Shown: positions 1-9,992 of the stretch, piece after piece
Numbering within the stretch: the first letter of the stretch is position 1
Layout: each line of letters opens with the position of its first letter
DNA from: Saccharothrix obliqua
Lineage (GTDB): Bacteria > Actinomycetota > Actinomycetes > Mycobacteriales > Pseudonocardiaceae
DNA: 64,000 nucleotides
Direction: 5' to 3'
Assembly (NCBI RefSeq): GCF_019375475.1
Contig: NZ_JAHXGQ010000006.1
Span: 1-64,000 of the forward strand
The notes under the pieces: generated by a model
Told to the model about the DNA's origin: nothing
Seen by the model: the letters and a program-made list of their open reading frames with translations, nothing else
Databases searched by the model: none
Position numbers and translations under genes: made by a program

Positions 1-34
1 TGGCCACTCGAACGGTGCGGCGGTTGTCGCCCAT
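1..34 (-). CDS. ino1: Inositol-3-phosphate synthase, N-terminal fragment (gene continues off the left edge)
   Basis: Only the first eleven codons are inside the window, reading MGDNRRTVRVA on the minus strand. A strong ribosome binding site, AAGGAGGA, lies about ten bases before the ATG. The start of a Rossmann-type strand (VRVA) and the position directly after a PadR gene match Rv0046c (ino1) after Rv0047c in M. tuberculosis, where the enzyme turns glucose 6-phosphate into inositol 3-phosphate. The assignment rests mainly on gene order, because so little protein is visible. Confidence 0.7.
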   Translation of the reverse strand, partial: MGDNRRTVRVA

Positions 35-74
35 GCCGAGTCCTCCTTCTTGTTCTCCGTCAATGCCCATTGGG

Positions 75-617
75 CTATTCGTCCCGTTCGCGCTGTTCGG
101 CCTGCTCGTGCGCGATCAGCTCGTTGAGCCACCGCACCTCGCGCTCGGTGCTCTCCAACCCCAAGCGGTGCAATTCACGCGTGTAGCGGTCGATCCGCTC
201 ACCCGCCCCGGCTAAAGCCGTCCGCAGCCCCTCGCGGCGTTCCTCGACCCGGCGACGCCGTCCTTCGAGGATGCGCATCCTGATCTCCGCCGGCGTGCGG
301 GAGAAGAACGCGAGGTGGACGCCGAACGAGTCGTCGTCCCACGTCTGCGGGCCCGCGTTGGCGAGGAGGTCGGTGAACCGCTCCTTGCCCTCCGCGGTGA
401 GCTGGTAGACCTTGCGCGCGCGGCGGCCCCAGGACCGGACCTCCTCCGGCGCCTCCTCGACTATCCACCCCTCGCGTTGCAGGCGGCGCAGCGTGGGGTA
501 CAGCGTCCCGTAGGAGAACGCGCGGAACGCGCCCAACAGCTCGTGCAGACGTTTGCGCAGCTCGTAGCCGTGCATGGGCGCCTCGTGCAGCAGTCCGAGG
601 ATGGCGAACTCCAGCAT
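75..617 (-). CDS. PadR family transcriptional regulator
   Basis: A 180-residue PadR-type repressor. The winged helix fills the first 80 residues, beginning MLEFAILGLL and including the typical stretch YGTLYPTLRRLQREGWI; a helical C-terminal dimerisation arm follows (about residues 100-180). The ATG at 617 is chosen because GGGAGGTG lies directly before it; an in-frame start five codons upstream has no such site. It is the orthologue by position of Rv0047c and is followed after 40 bp by ino1, so it may control inositol synthesis. A small dyad upstream (659-671) could be its own operator. Family assignment is firm; the target is inferred. Confidence 0.9.
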   Translation of the reverse strand: MLEFAILGLLHEAPMHGYELRKRLHELLGAFRAFSYGTLYPTLRRLQREGWIVEEAPEEVRSWGRRARKVYQLTAEGKERFTDLLANAGPQTWDDDSFGVHLAFFSRTPAEIRMRILEGRRRRVEERREGLRTALAGAGERIDRYTRELHRLGLESTEREVRWLNELIAHEQAEQRERDE

Positions 618-658
618 TGGCACCTCCCGCACTCACACGCCGATGGGTCACTCGACTA

Positions 659-671
659 TATCGGTGCGATA
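659..671. promoter_or_regulatory. Candidate PadR operator dyad
   Basis: TATCG-GTG-CGATA is a perfect 5-bp inverted repeat in the spacer between padR and the divergent DUF5318 gene, inside an AT-richer patch. PadR proteins often bind such dyads near their own promoters. Binding is inferred from position only. Confidence 0.4.
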
Positions 672-768
672 CATCAGTCCACGACTTGAGACACACCATC
701 GGGCGCTGGTCACACCGTGATCACGGCCACTGCCCCGAACGGCTCAACGTAGGAGTTGGGCCGCCACG

Positions 769-774
769 TACTCT
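769..774 (+). promoter_or_regulatory. -10 element of a probable leaderless promoter
   Basis: TACTCT ends six bases before the GTG start at 781, so transcription would begin at or next to the start codon. There is no ribosome binding site at the usual distance; the nearest purine run (AGGAG at 751) is about 25 bases away. Confidence 0.55.
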
Positions 775-780
775 GGTCCC

Positions 781-1185
781 GTGCTGACCCAACGGCAGGT
801 CGTGGACTACGCGCTACAGCGCCGAGCGCTGCTGGCGGAGGTCTACTCGGGCCGCGTGGGCACGATGGAGGTCTGCGACGCCAGTCCGTACCTCCTGCGA
901 GCTGCGAAGTTCCACGGCCGGCCGAGCGACGTGACGTGCCCGGTGTGCCGCAAGGAGCCGCTCACACACGTGTCCTGGGTCTACGGCGACGAGCTCAAGC
1001 ACGCGGCCGGGTCCGCGCGCACCGTCGAAGAGCTGACCCGCATGGCGACCTCGTTCGAGGAGTTCACCGTCTACGTGGTCGAGGTCTGCCGCACATGTAG
1101 TTGGAACCACCTGGTGCAGTCATACGTCCTGGGAACGCGTGGCCTGGACTCCCGGAAACCACGCAGGAGGACCGCGGCGGAGTGA
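781..1185 (+). CDS. DUF5318 family zinc-ribbon-like protein
   Basis: A 134-residue conserved actinobacterial protein, by position the counterpart of Rv0049 just before ponA1. Two CxxC knuckles (Cys53/Cys56 in CPVC and Cys103/Cys106 in CRTC) could bind one zinc ion. The C-terminus is basic (RKPRRRT). No enzymatic motif or membrane segment is seen. The GTG start at 781 is supported by a -10 box placed for leaderless transcription. The gene lies 91 bp before ponA on the same strand, so the two may be co-expressed. The molecular function is unknown. Confidence 0.85.
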   Translation: MLTQRQVVDYALQRRALLAEVYSGRVGTMEVCDASPYLLRAAKFHGRPSDVTCPVCRKEPLTHVSWVYGDELKHAAGSARTVEELTRMATSFEEFTVYVVEVCRTCSWNHLVQSYVLGTRGLDSRKPRRRTAAE

Positions 1186-1276
1186 AACCCCTCCGACGAC
1201 GGACGTCGCCCGTCCGGGCGACGGCGTACGACCACCGAACCGCGTGCGACGGCACGCCGGTCTTGGAGGCTTTTTC

Positions 1277-4200
1277 GTGAACGACCAGCATGACGACAGG
1301 CATCGTGGCGCGGAGCCGCAGTGGCCGACCGGGGAGGACCCGGACGGCGGTGGCCACCCCCCGCGCCACGGTGCAGGGGATCAGCCGGAGCGTACGAACA
1401 CCCCACCTGGTGGTTCCGCGCGCCCGCCGGGCGGACCCCGCCAGGGCACGCCGCCCGGCGGGTTCCCGGCGGGTGGGCGCGGCCCGGGCGGCGGTCCCCC
1501 GCCGGGCACGCCACCCGGGGGGTTCCCCGGCGGCGGTCCCGGCACACCCCCCCGCGGCTCCGGCCCCGCCGGTCCTCCGCAGGGCACCCCTCCGGGCGGG
1601 TTCCCCCAGGGCGGACCGCCGCAGGGCACGCCTCCCGGCGGGTTCCCGCAGGGCGGTCCTTCGCAGGGCACGCCTCCCGGCGGGTTCCCCCAGGGCACCC
1701 CTCCCGGCGGCATCCCGCAGGGCGGCGGCCGTCGCCGCGCGCCCGAGCCGGGTGAGGGCGGGCGGCCCGGCGACGCGACCGTCATCGGCGGTGTGAGCGG
1801 AGCGGCCGGCCCCGGCGCGCCGCGTGCGGCCGGTCCCGGTGGACCCGGCCCGAACGGCCCCGGTGGACGCGGTCCCGGGGTGCCCGGTGGACCCGGTGCG
1901 CCCGGCGCGGCCAACGCCGACCCGAACGCCACCCGGCAGGTGCCGCGCGGCCCGGTGCGGCCGAGCACGCCGCCCGGTGGGATGCGTGGTCCCGTCCCGC
2001 CCGGCCGGCCGCCGGCGCCCGGCGGCCCGCGGCGGCCCGGCGAGGAGCCGACCGACCTGCTGCCGCCCGTGCACCAGACCGTCGCCCGCGAGCCCGAGCT
2101 GCTGACCCACCGCGAGGACGAGGTCGAGCTGGAGGCGTACGACGACTACGAGTACGAGGACGAGGCGCCCACCGAGGAAGAGGCCAAGGCGCTGCGCCGG
2201 CGGAAGATCTGGCGCCGGGTGCGGCGCATCGCCTACGTGGGCGTCTTCCTGATGATCCTCGGCCCGATCGTCGCCTTCGCCATCGCCTACCAGGTGGTCT
2301 CCGTCCCGAACCCGGAGGAGGTCGCGTTCGGGCAGGACAAGGCGATCACCATCCTGTACTCCGACGAGTCGGTGATGACCCGGATCGCCAAGGACGAGGC
2401 GAACCGGACGATGATCAAGTACGACGACCTGCCGGACACCGTGAAGAAGGCCGTGTACGCGGCCGAGGACCCGACCTTCGAGACGAACCCGGGCTTCGAC
2501 TTCCGGGCCATCGCGCGTGCCGTCTGGTACCAGGCGACCGGCCGCGACAGCGGCGGTTCCGGCCTGACCCAGCAGTACGTGAAGAAGGCGACGGACGAGG
2601 CCGACGAGACGCTCACCCGCAAGTTCACCGAGGTCGTCCGGGCGTACAAGATGTCCGAGCAGCAGGAGAAGCCGGACATCCTGACCGCCTACCTGAACAC
2701 CATCTACTTCGGCCGCTCGGCGTACGGCGTGAAGGAGGCGGGCCAGGTCTACTTCGGCAAGGAGCTGAAGGACCTCACCCCGTCCGAGGCGGCGCTGATC
2801 GCGGGCATGATCCAGAACCCCAGCCGCTCCGAGAAGCCCGAGTACGTCAAGGAGCGCTGGGAGTACGTCACGAAGCAGATGGTGAGCCTGGGCTGGATGG
2901 ACCAGGCGTACCGGGACGCCCAGACGGTGCCGCAGATCCGGCCGTTCTCCGAGATCGAGCAGCACGGCCTGGACGGGCCGCGGCTGCTGATCCGGCTCCA
3001 GGTCGAGGCGGAGCTGGCGAAGTTCAAGTGGCCGCTGGACCGCGCCAAGAAGGTCGGCGTCACCGTCCACACCACCATCGACCCGAAGATGCAGACGGCC
3101 GCCGAGGAGGCCGTGGCCGAGATCATGGAGGGCCAGCCGGAGGAGCTGCGGACCTCGATGTCGGCGATCGAACCGGGCACCGGCGCCGTCCGCGCCTACT
3201 GGGGCGGTGACGGCAACGGCATCGACTACCAGCTCGGCACGCTCCAGGAGCCCGGCTCGTCGTTCAAGCCATTCGACTTCGTGGCCGCGCTCCAGAAGGG
3301 CGAGGGCGCGGGCAAGCTGTACGACGGCAGCTCGCCGCGCACGTTCCCCGGCCGCGGCCCGGACCGCCCGGTCCGGAACTCGCCCGGTGTCGCGTGCGCG
3401 GTCCCGAAGCATTGCAGCGTCCGCGAAGCCATGGTGAAGTCGGTCAACACCGTGTTCTTCGACATGGCGATCCAGCTCGGCACCGGCAAGGTGGCGGAGG
3501 CCGCGCACCAGGCCGGCGTGCCGCGCGAGGTCCAGCTCGAAGGCAAGCCGCGCAAGCTGCTGGTCTCCGAGGACGGCGGCGCGCCGGACGGCAACATCTC
3601 GATCGGTGGTGGCCAGACGCTGGTCCGGCCGTTCGACATGACGTCGGCCTACGCGACGTTCGCGGCGCGTGGCGTGTACCACGAGCCGTACTTCGTCTCG
3701 AAGATCACCAACGCCGAGGGCGAGACGCTCTACACGCACGCGGACGTCACGAACCCCGCGTTCGACTCGGACCCGCAGAAGAGCCAGGACATCGCGGACA
3801 ACGTGACGGACGTGCTCAAGGAGATCCCGAAGTCGTCCAAGATCCCGTGCGCGGGTGGTCGCGAGTGCGCCGGCAAGACCGGCACGCACGAGCTGGCCGA
3901 CACCACCGAGAACGCCAAGGCGTGGATGGTGGGCTACACCCCGTCGCTGGCCGCCGGCGTGTGGCTGGGCACGGACGCGGGCAACATCGCGCTGCGCAAC
4001 CGGGACGGCGCGATCTACGGCTCGGGCGTGCCGGGCAGGATCTGGCAGCGGTTCATGGACAAGGCGCTGGACGGCGCGCCGATGGACCGGTTCCCGAAGC
4101 CGAAGCCGATCGGCCAGCTCGAAGCGCCGCCGATCACCACCACGAACCCGACGACGACGACCACGCCCAAGGAGGAGGAGCCGCAGGCCCCGACGTCGAC

Positions 4201-4351
4201 GACCAAGACGCCGCCGCGGGACAACACGACGACTCCGACGACCACGACGCCGCCCCGGTGCCCGGGTCTACGGTGCCCGACGAACACCACGGACCCGACG
4301 GAGAAACCCGATCCCGACCCGATCGGGGGCGGCAGCCCACCGACGAGGTAG
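1277..4351 (+). CDS. ponA: Bifunctional penicillin-binding protein 1 (class A, PonA1 type)
   Basis: A 1,024-residue peptidoglycan synthase that polymerises lipid II and cross-links the strands. The GTG start at 1277 follows TTGGAGGC at good spacing. Residues 1-315 are a cytoplasmic Pro/Gly-rich tail with repeated GTPPGGFP-type units (about 58-150) and an acidic stretch before one membrane segment (about 318-340). The GT51 glycosyltransferase domain follows with catalytic Glu397 (AAEDPTF) and GGSGLTQQ. The transpeptidase domain has SSFK (Ser661), SVN (722-724) and KTGT (Lys867). The tail after about 940 is Pro/Thr-rich and wall-spanning. The cytoplasmic tail is longer than in most PBPs and may dock divisome or elongation partners. 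Confidence 0.97.
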   Translation: MNDQHDDRHRGAEPQWPTGEDPDGGGHPPRHGAGDQPERTNTPPGGSARPPGGPRQGTPPGGFPAGGRGPGGGPPPGTPPGGFPGGGPGTPPRGSGPAGPPQGTPPGGFPQGGPPQGTPPGGFPQGGPSQGTPPGGFPQGTPPGGIPQGGGRRRAPEPGEGGRPGDATVIGGVSGAAGPGAPRAAGPGGPGPNGPGGRGPGVPGGPGAPGAANADPNATRQVPRGPVRPSTPPGGMRGPVPPGRPPAPGGPRRPGEEPTDLLPPVHQTVAREPELLTHREDEVELEAYDDYEYEDEAPTEEEAKALRRRKIWRRVRRIAYVGVFLMILGPIVAFAIAYQVVSVPNPEEVAFGQDKAITILYSDESVMTRIAKDEANRTMIKYDDLPDTVKKAVYAAEDPTFETNPGFDFRAIARAVWYQATGRDSGGSGLTQQYVKKATDEADETLTRKFTEVVRAYKMSEQQEKPDILTAYLNTIYFGRSAYGVKEAGQVYFGKELKDLTPSEAALIAGMIQNPSRSEKPEYVKERWEYVTKQMVSLGWMDQAYRDAQTVPQIRPFSEIEQHGLDGPRLLIRLQVEAELAKFKWPLDRAKKVGVTVHTTIDPKMQTAAEEAVAEIMEGQPEELRTSMSAIEPGTGAVRAYWGGDGNGIDYQLGTLQEPGSSFKPFDFVAALQKGEGAGKLYDGSSPRTFPGRGPDRPVRNSPGVACAVPKHCSVREAMVKSVNTVFFDMAIQLGTGKVAEAAHQAGVPREVQLEGKPRKLLVSEDGGAPDGNISIGGGQTLVRPFDMTSAYATFAARGVYHEPYFVSKITNAEGETLYTHADVTNPAFDSDPQKSQDIADNVTDVLKEIPKSSKIPCAGGRECAGKTGTHELADTTENAKAWMVGYTPSLAAGVWLGTDAGNIALRNRDGAIYGSGVPGRIWQRFMDKALDGAPMDRFPKPKPIGQLEAPPITTTNPTTTTTPKEEEPQAPTSTTKTPPRDNTTTPTTTTPPRCPGLRCPTNTTDPTEKPDPDPIGGGSPPTR

Positions 4352-4356
4352 CCGGG

Positions 4357-4398
4357 CGAACGGGGCACGCGGACAACCGCGTGCCCCGTTCGCTTTTT
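4357..4398 (+). terminator. Rho-independent terminator after ponA
   Basis: A perfect 16-bp stem (4357-4372 with 4377-4392) closes the loop ACAA and is followed by CTTTTT. It starts six bases after the ponA stop codon. Confidence 0.9.
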
Positions 4399-4446
4399 CC
4401 GCTGCGGCAACCCGCCGGCTTCACCACGGCCGTCGGCCTCTGCCCG

Positions 4447-4452
4447 TAGCAT
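4447..4452 (+). promoter_or_regulatory. -10 element of a probable leaderless promoter
   Basis: TAGCAT sits seven bases before the GTG start of the GT87 gene, just after the ponA terminator. No Shine-Dalgarno sequence is present between it and the start. Confidence 0.5.
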
Positions 4453-4459
4453 CCGGCAG

Positions 4460-6007
4460 GTGGCCAGCCCTTCGCAGCAGACGTCGGTGAACGCCGACGA
4501 CACCGACTCGCTCAGCCCGCGCGAGCGGGTGCACCCCACGTGGACGGAGCCGTTGGCCCGTGCGGCGTCGAAGCCGTTCGGCGGGCCGGTGGGCAGGCAC
4601 GCGTCGGTGGGCAGGCAGTGGTTCTGGACGCCGCTGCGGGTGGTCCTGCTGCTGGCCGTGGTGACGTTGTCCTTCGCGTGGCTCCAGAAGTCGCCGTGCG
4701 TGCAGCAGTACGTCGACCAGAACGGCGTGGTGCAGCTGGATTGGCGGGAGAGCCGCCAGTTCACCGCCATGTGCTATTCGGACACCGTGCCGCTGTACAC
4801 GGCGGAACGGCTCGACAAGCCGGACACGTTCCCCTACAAGACGTCCTGGGTGGACGACCAGGGCAAGCCCACCGAGCACGTCCGGTACATGGAGTACCCG
4901 GTGCTGACCGGCGTGTTCCAGTGGGTCAACGCCCGCATGGCGCAGGGCTGGACGGTGATCGCGCAGAACGGGTGGCTGCCGAACCCGATGACGGTCATCG
5001 TCTACTTCAACATCACCGCGTTGTGGTTGGCGCTCGCCTGGCTGGTGACGGTGTGGGCGGTGGTGCGGCTGGCGCGGCGACGCGTGTGGGACGCGGCGCT
5101 CGTGGCCATCTCGCCGCTGGTGGTGGTGCACGCGTTCACCAACTTCGACACGCTGGCCACGGCGTTCGCGACGGCGGGGATGCTGGCGTGGGCGCGGAAG
5201 AAGCCGGTGCTGGCGGGCGTGCTGCTCGGGCTGGGCGGCGCGGCGAAGCTGTACCCGCTGTTCCTGCTCGGACCGCTGCTGCTGCTGTGCTGGCGCTCGG
5301 ACAAGCTGCGTGCCGGGCTGTCCACGCTCACCGCGACGCTGGTGACGTGGGCGGCGGTGAACGCGCCGATCGCGTTGCTGTACCCGGCGGGCTGGCGGGA
5401 GTTCTTCCGGCTCAACACCGAACGCGGCGTCGACCCGGACTCGCTGTACAACGTGGTCGCGCAGTGGACGGACTGGCGTGGTTTCGACCCCGGCCTCGCG
5501 CCCGGTCAGGCGCCCGAGGTGTTGAACACCGTCAGCGCGGTGCTGTTCCTGGTGTGCTGCCTGGGGATCGGGTACGTGGCGTTGTCCGCGCCGACCCGGC
5601 CGCGGCTGGCGCAGCTCGCCTTCCTGGTGGTGTCGGCGTTCCTGCTGACGAACAAGGTGTGGAGCCCGCAATACTCGCTGTGGCTGGTGCCGCTCGCGGT
5701 GCTGGCGCTGCCCCGGTGGAAGCCGCTGCTCGCGTGGATGGCGGTCGACGCGCTGGTGTGGGCGCCGCGCATGTACTTCTACCTGGGCACGGACAACAAG
5801 GGTTTGCCGATCGACTGGTTCCTGGGCGCGGTGGTGCTGCGGGACGTCGCCGTGGTCGCGTTGTGCGTGCTGGTGCTGCGGGAGATCTACCGCCCGGCGC
5901 TGGACCTGGTGCGCCGGGCGGGCGACGACGACCCGTGCGGTGGTTTCCTGGACGGCGCGCCGGACCGCCGGGTGTTGTTCCGCAAGCGGGTCGCCGTGCC
6001 GGCCTGA
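4460..6007 (+). CDS. GT87 family (DUF2029) membrane mannosyltransferase-like protein
   Basis: A 515-residue polytopic protein with about 9-10 membrane segments, the positional counterpart of Rv0051. After a 55-residue polar N-terminus comes a first membrane helix, then an extracytoplasmic loop with CYSDTVPLY and EYPVL, the region where GT-C enzymes carry acidic catalytic residues. The motif [14 protein letters not shown] near residue 400 is typical of the family. GT87 enzymes transfer sugars from polyprenol-phosphate donors outside the membrane; the substrate here is unknown. It ends four bases from the convergent methyltransferase gene. A paralogue lies at 6647-8050 on the other strand. Confidence 0.88.
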   Translation: MASPSQQTSVNADDTDSLSPRERVHPTWTEPLARAASKPFGGPVGRHASVGRQWFWTPLRVVLLLAVVTLSFAWLQKSPCVQQYVDQNGVVQLDWRESRQFTAMCYSDTVPLYTAERLDKPDTFPYKTSWVDDQGKPTEHVRYMEYPVLTGVFQWVNARMAQGWTVIAQNGWLPNPMTVIVYFNITALWLALAWLVTVWAVVRLARRRVWDAALVAISPLVVVHAFTNFDTLATAFATAGMLAWARKKPVLAGVLLGLGGAAKLYPLFLLGPLLLLCWRSDKLRAGLSTLTATLVTWAAVNAPIALLYPAGWREFFRLNTERGVDPDSLYNVVAQWTDWRGFDPGLAPGQAPEVLNTVSAVLFLVCCLGIGYVALSAPTRPRLAQLAFLVVSAFLLTNKVWSPQYSLWLVPLAVLALPRWKPLLAWMAVDALVWAPRMYFYLGTDNKGLPIDWFLGAVVLRDVAVVALCVLVLREIYRPALDLVRRAGDDDPCGGFLDGAPDRRVLFRKRVAVPA

Positions 6008-6011
6008 CCGG

Positions 6012-6650
6012 TCAGCCCGGCTTGCGGACGATCAGGTACGCCTGGGGCGTCTTCTCGTTCGGCGGCTCGGGTTCGCGGACCAGCGTGGCGCGCGGCTCGA
6101 ACCCGGCCGCGCCGAGCTGGGCCGCGACCCGGTCCGGCGCCAGGCGGTAGGCCGTCAGCTCGATCCGGTGGCCGTAGCCCTCGGTGAGGTCGCGGCGCTC
6201 GTCGCCCGCCTGGAACGCGAGCAGCAGGTGCCCGCCCGGCGCGAGGACGCGGTGGAAACCGGCGAGCACGTCGGCGTGCAGCTCCGGCGGCACGTGGATC
6301 AGCGAGTACCACGCCACCAGGCCGCCCAGCACGCCGTCCGGCAGGTCCAGCGCGGTCATCGAGCCGACCTCGAACCGCAGGCCGGGGTGCCGGTCGCGGG
6401 CCACCGCGACCATCCCCGGCGACAGGTCGACGCCGTGCACGTCCAGGCCCAGCCCGGCGAGGTGCGCGGTGATCCGGCCGGGGCCGCAGCCGACGTCGAC
6501 CACCGGGCCGGTGACGAGTTCGGCGAACGCGCCGAGCGCGGCGCGGTCGAACGTGGCACTCGCCAGGTGGTCGCGCAGCAGCAGCTCGTAGTCCGCGGCG
6601 ACGGTGTCGTAGGCGGTGCGGGTCGTCGTTAAGAACGCGGGTTCGGTCAA
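6012..6650 (-). CDS. Class I SAM-dependent methyltransferase
   Basis: A 212-residue methyltransferase. Motif I, VVDVGCGPGRI, is near residue 60, followed by an acidic loop (VHGVDLSPGM) and motif IV-like LVAWYSLIHV. The C-terminus ends PNEKTPQAYLIVRKPG. The start is a TTG whose TTGA overlaps the stop codon of the upstream GT87 gene, which points to translational coupling in the operon nfo, GT87, methyltransferase. The substrate is not known; small metabolites or lipids are common for this subfamily. Confidence 0.85.
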   Translation of the reverse strand: MTEPAFLTTTRTAYDTVAADYELLLRDHLASATFDRAALGAFAELVTGPVVDVGCGPGRITAHLAGLGLDVHGVDLSPGMVAVARDRHPGLRFEVGSMTALDLPDGVLGGLVAWYSLIHVPPELHADVLAGFHRVLAPGGHLLLAFQAGDERRDLTEGYGHRIELTAYRLAPDRVAAQLGAAGFEPRATLVREPEPPNEKTPQAYLIVRKPG

Positions 6651-8050
6651 GTCCTCGCCTTCACCTCGGGGTGGGCGGGCAGCCGGCCGGGTGGCCGGTC
6701 CCGGAAGCTCACATCGGATTTCAGGAACACCACGAACAACGCCACCAGCAACGCCGCGCGCCCCCACACGCCGATCACCACGGCCTGCGCGGCGAACCCG
6801 TCGTAGATGCCGGACGGCTGGCCGAACTGGATGGCGTAGTACCAGCGGAAGATGCCGATGCCCATCGCCAGGTCGGCCGCGAAGTACGCGAACGCCCACC
6901 CGAGCGGGATGCGCAGCAGCACGAACATCGGCACCAGCCACAGCGTGTACTGCGGCGAGTGGACCTTGTGCAGCAACAGGAAACCGCACAGCATGGCCGC
7001 CGACACGGCAACCCACGGGTACACGCCCTCACGCAGGTAACGCCGCCAGCCGAGCCAGCACGCCAACGCGAACGACGCCAGGATGCCCACCGGCGACAGC
7101 ACGCCCACGACGGACTGCATGGTCTCTTCGGGCATGAACGGCCGCATCGACCAGAACCAGACCGAGTTCGTGGTGATGTCGACCTTGCGCAGCTGCTGGA
7201 ACGTGAAGGACGCCTGCCAGCCGGCGAAACCCGCGATCGCGAACGGCAGGTTCACCGCGACCACCGTGACGACCGACGCCAACGCCACCTTCACCGCGCC
7301 CGGCCAGTCGAGCTTGCGCCCCTCGGCGAGGCCCTCGCGACCGCCGGTCAGCACGTACAGCGCGAGCGGCAGCACGAACGCCGCCGGGTAGATCTTGAAC
7401 GCGAAACCCAGGCCCAGCAGCACGGACGCCACCACGGCCCGGTCCACCAGCGGGCGCGGCGCACGGCTCCACCCGCGGTGCACCACGTACACGGCCGCCA
7501 CGGCGCAGAACGCCACCGGCAGGTCCCAGTTGTGGAACGCGTACAGCACCATCGGCGGCCCGACCGCCCACAGCAACGCCCGCCACCGGCTGAGCTTGCC
7601 CAGCAACCAGGCCGTCGCCAACCCGAACGGCGCCATCAGCAGCGCCGAGAACAGCAGGAACGTGGCGTCGTTGGACGCGAAGATCGCGCCCGCCCAGATC
7701 AGCAGGCCGCTGAGCACCGGGTACTCGACGGTGCCGCCGGACAACGCGCCGTTCTCGTCGATGGCCCCGTGCACGTACGGGAACACGTGCCGGTCGACGT
7801 CGCGGCCGATCCACAGGTGCTGGATGTCGGAGTAGCAGAACTCGGACTTGTTGCGCTTCTCGTAGTCCGGCTGGCTGCGGCCCCACGGGTCGAACTCCGG
7901 ACCGGTGCACCGGTCCTTGTTGGCGAACCCGAGCAGCAGCGTGACGCCGGACAGGAGGACCAGCACGGCCAGCGCGACCCTGCCGAACCGGCGCGACCGC
8001 TGCCCGGACACCCGCTCGGGCACGGCGGCCACCTCCCGCGTCGCGCTCAT
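6647..8050 (-). CDS. GT87 family (DUF2029) membrane mannosyltransferase-like protein, second copy
   Basis: A 467-residue polytopic protein, clearly a paralogue of the gene at 4460-6007: [10 protein letters not shown] matches [18 protein letters not shown] matches EYPVLTGV, and [14 protein letters not shown] matches [15 protein letters not shown] first membrane helix at residues 23-42 follows a short basic tail. The ATG at 8050 overlaps the nfo stop as ATGA, and its own stop overlaps the methyltransferase start as TTGA. Activity is probably transfer of a sugar from a lipid-linked donor outside the membrane; the acceptor is unknown. Confidence 0.87.
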   Translation of the reverse strand: MSATREVAAVPERVSGQRSRRFGRVALAVLVLLSGVTLLLGFANKDRCTGPEFDPWGRSQPDYEKRNKSEFCYSDIQHLWIGRDVDRHVFPYVHGAIDENGALSGGTVEYPVLSGLLIWAGAIFASNDATFLLFSALLMAPFGLATAWLLGKLSRWRALLWAVGPPMVLYAFHNWDLPVAFCAVAAVYVVHRGWSRAPRPLVDRAVVASVLLGLGFAFKIYPAAFVLPLALYVLTGGREGLAEGRKLDWPGAVKVALASVVTVVAVNLPFAIAGFAGWQASFTFQQLRKVDITTNSVWFWSMRPFMPEETMQSVVGVLSPVGILASFALACWLGWRRYLREGVYPWVAVSAAMLCGFLLLHKVHSPQYTLWLVPMFVLLRIPLGWAFAYFAADLAMGIGIFRWYYAIQFGQPSGIYDGFAAQAVVIGVWGRAALLVALFVVFLKSDVSFRDRPPGRLPAHPEVKART

Positions 8051-8817
8051 CGGCCCAGGTGCTCGCGGAGGAACGCGATGTCCTCCGCCTGGCCCTCGTC
8101 GGGTGTCTCGACCAGCGCGGGCGCACCGGCCGCGGCGACCACCGCGACGAGCTGGTCCGGGTCGATCGTGCCCGACGCGATGTTGGCGTGCCGGTCGCGG
8201 GCGGAGCCGAACTCGTCCCGCGAGCTGTTCAGGTGCACCAGGTCGATGCGGCCGGTGATGGCCTTGACCCGGTCCACGATGCCCACCAGGTCCTCGCCGG
8301 AGGCGAACGCGTGGCAGGTGTCCAGGCAGAAGCCCGCGCCGAACTCGCCCACCGCGTCCCACAGGCGGGCGAGCATGTCGAACGTGCGGGCCATGGCGTT
8401 CTCGCCGCCCGCCGTGTTCTCGATCAGGATCGGCACCGCGAAACCACCCTCGGCGGCCTGCCGCTCGAACATCTTCCGCCAGTTCGCGATGCCCTCGGCC
8501 GGGTCGTCGCCCTTGGCGACGTGACCGCCGTGCACGATCAGGCCCTTCGCGCCGACCGCCGCCGCGCCCCGCGCGTGCTGGAGCACCATCTTGCGCGACG
8601 GGATGCGGATGCGGTTGTTCAGCGACGCCACGTTCGCCAGGTAGGGCGCGTGGATGAAGACGTCGAGGTCGGAGGCCAGCAGCGCCTCCGCCTGGGGGTG
8701 GGGTTCAGGCGCCTTCCACCCCTGGGGGTCGGCGAGGAAGAACTGGACGACCTCGGCCGCGCGGGCGGCTGCGGCGCCCAGCGGGTCATCGTCCCGGACA
8801 TGGGCCCCGATGCGCAT
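8047..8817 (-). CDS. nfo: Endonuclease IV (AP endonuclease, Nfo family)
   Basis: A 256-residue TIM-barrel enzyme that cuts DNA at abasic sites in base-excision repair. The trinuclear zinc ligands are recognisable: [59 protein letters not shown] and ALVETP. It is about 30 residues shorter than the E. coli enzyme. The ATG at 8817 is preceded by a -10-like TACGCT (8826-8831, minus strand) eight bases away, and no Shine-Dalgarno is seen, so it may be translated from a leaderless transcript. It is the first gene of a three-gene overlapping operon with a GT87 protein and a methyltransferase. Confidence 0.92.
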   Translation of the reverse strand: MRIGAHVRDDDPLGAAAARAAEVVQFFLADPQGWKAPEPHPQAEALLASDLDVFIHAPYLANVASLNNRIRIPSRKMVLQHARGAAAVGAKGLIVHGGHVAKGDDPAEGIANWRKMFERQAAEGGFAVPILIENTAGGENAMARTFDMLARLWDAVGEFGAGFCLDTCHAFASGEDLVGIVDRVKAITGRIDLVHLNSSRDEFGSARDRHANIASGTIDPDQLVAVVAAAGAPALVETPDEGQAEDIAFLREHLGR

Positions 8818-8825
8818 GACAGTGC

Positions 8826-8831
8826 AGCGTA
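8826..8831 (-). promoter_or_regulatory. -10 element upstream of nfo
   Basis: On the minus strand TACGCT lies eight bases before the nfo ATG, a layout that fits a leaderless or nearly leaderless transcript. Confidence 0.4.
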
Positions 8832-8963
8832 GTCGGCACTCACGCCGCAACAGGCAGGACTGCCGCGAGGAGATTCGTGAAATCGGTGCATGACCCACGT
8901 CACCACGAACCCCTACGCTCGTTGTTCCGACGTGGGCAGTGGCGTCGCCGAGGGAGGCAGCAC

Positions 8964-9926
8964 ATGCGGACCCGACTGACCCGGCTGGCGCTGGCGGTGT
9001 TCGTGGTCGGGTCGGGCGCCGCGGTCGGCGCGGGCACCGCGCACGCGGCCGAACCCGTGGTCGTCGGTGACTGCGCCACCACCGTCGAGGGCACGCCGGG
9101 CGCACCGGTCTCGCTCAGCCCCGCCGCGGTGACCGGGCCGGTGACCGAGCTGGTCCGGGCGGTCCCGCTGCTCGGCCCGCCGCTCGCGGAGCCGTTCCGG
9201 GCGGCGTTCACCGCGCTGCCGCCGATCCCGATCGGCGCGGTGCCCACCGGCACGCGCGTGATCACGGGCGGCGAGATCGCGGACCAGGTCGTCGGCCAGT
9301 TGGCCGGGCTGCCCCTGCTCGGCCCGGTCCTGGACCCGGTGACGCGGGGCGTGCGGGACACCCTGACCCGGCTGTGCGGCGTGACGGTGGTCGGCGTGAA
9401 CGCCGCGGTCGCGCCCGTGCAGGACGCCTCGAAGGCCGTGGCGGACGCCACCGGGCAGCTCACCGGGCAGCCGCCACGCGTGCCCGAGCCGGAACCCGAG
9501 CCCGAACCCGAGCCGGGTCCCGGCACGCCGCCCGGTGGCGGCCGACCGGGCACGGCCGAGCCGGGTCGACCCGGTGCTCCCCCGCCGGTCGGCGGTGTCG
9601 GCGCGCCGGACCTGCCGCTGTACGGGTCGTTCGGCGCGAACGCCGGCCGCGTGCCGCTGTTCACCTACGGCTCGCTGCCGTTCGCGGTGCCCGGCGGGTT
9701 CACCCCGTCACCGGGCATCCGGTACGGCGGCAACGTCCCCGGCTACCGACCGGGCTACGGCCTGCCGGGCGCGGACGCCGACGGCGTGCGGACCGCCGGG
9801 CGCGCGCAGGCGCTGCCGGGCGACGGCCGGGGTGGCGGCGTGGCCGCGCCGGTGCTGCTGGCCGTGCTGCTGCTGTCGTGCGTGACGGGCGCGCTGGTGC
9901 GCACCTGGGTGCTGCGCCGGGCCTGA
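8964..9926 (+). CDS. Secreted or membrane-anchored protein of unknown function
   Basis: A 320-residue protein starting at an ATG behind GAGGGAGGC. A signal peptide ends at AHA-AEP (about residue 28). The middle (about 60-165) has Pro/Val-rich segments with two similar stretches, [17 protein letters not shown] and [17 protein letters not shown] charged [11 protein letters not shown] linker follows, then a Gly/Pro/Tyr-rich part and a final membrane helix ([16 protein letters not shown]) with a short basic end. This suggests export with anchoring at the C-terminus. A promoter-like TGACCC-N17-TACGCT lies at 8891-8919. No known domain is recognised. Confidence 0.75.
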   Translation: MRTRLTRLALAVFVVGSGAAVGAGTAHAAEPVVVGDCATTVEGTPGAPVSLSPAAVTGPVTELVRAVPLLGPPLAEPFRAAFTALPPIPIGAVPTGTRVITGGEIADQVVGQLAGLPLLGPVLDPVTRGVRDTLTRLCGVTVVGVNAAVAPVQDASKAVADATGQLTGQPPRVPEPEPEPEPEPGPGTPPGGGRPGTAEPGRPGAPPPVGGVGAPDLPLYGSFGANAGRVPLFTYGSLPFAVPGGFTPSPGIRYGGNVPGYRPGYGLPGADADGVRTAGRAQALPGDGRGGGVAAPVLLAVLLLSCVTGALVRTWVLRRA

Positions 9927-9992
9927 CGACCACCCGCTCGGCGGTGTACCCGCGACGGGTTGCTACCATTCGCGGGTTGCTGACGCGACGAC

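Noticed and set aside
1064-3889. A 941-codon open frame on the minus strand opposite ponA
   Set aside because: It is an antisense frame kept open by high GC content; the protein is Arg/Leu/Val-rich without domains, and the ponA frame has every catalytic motif.
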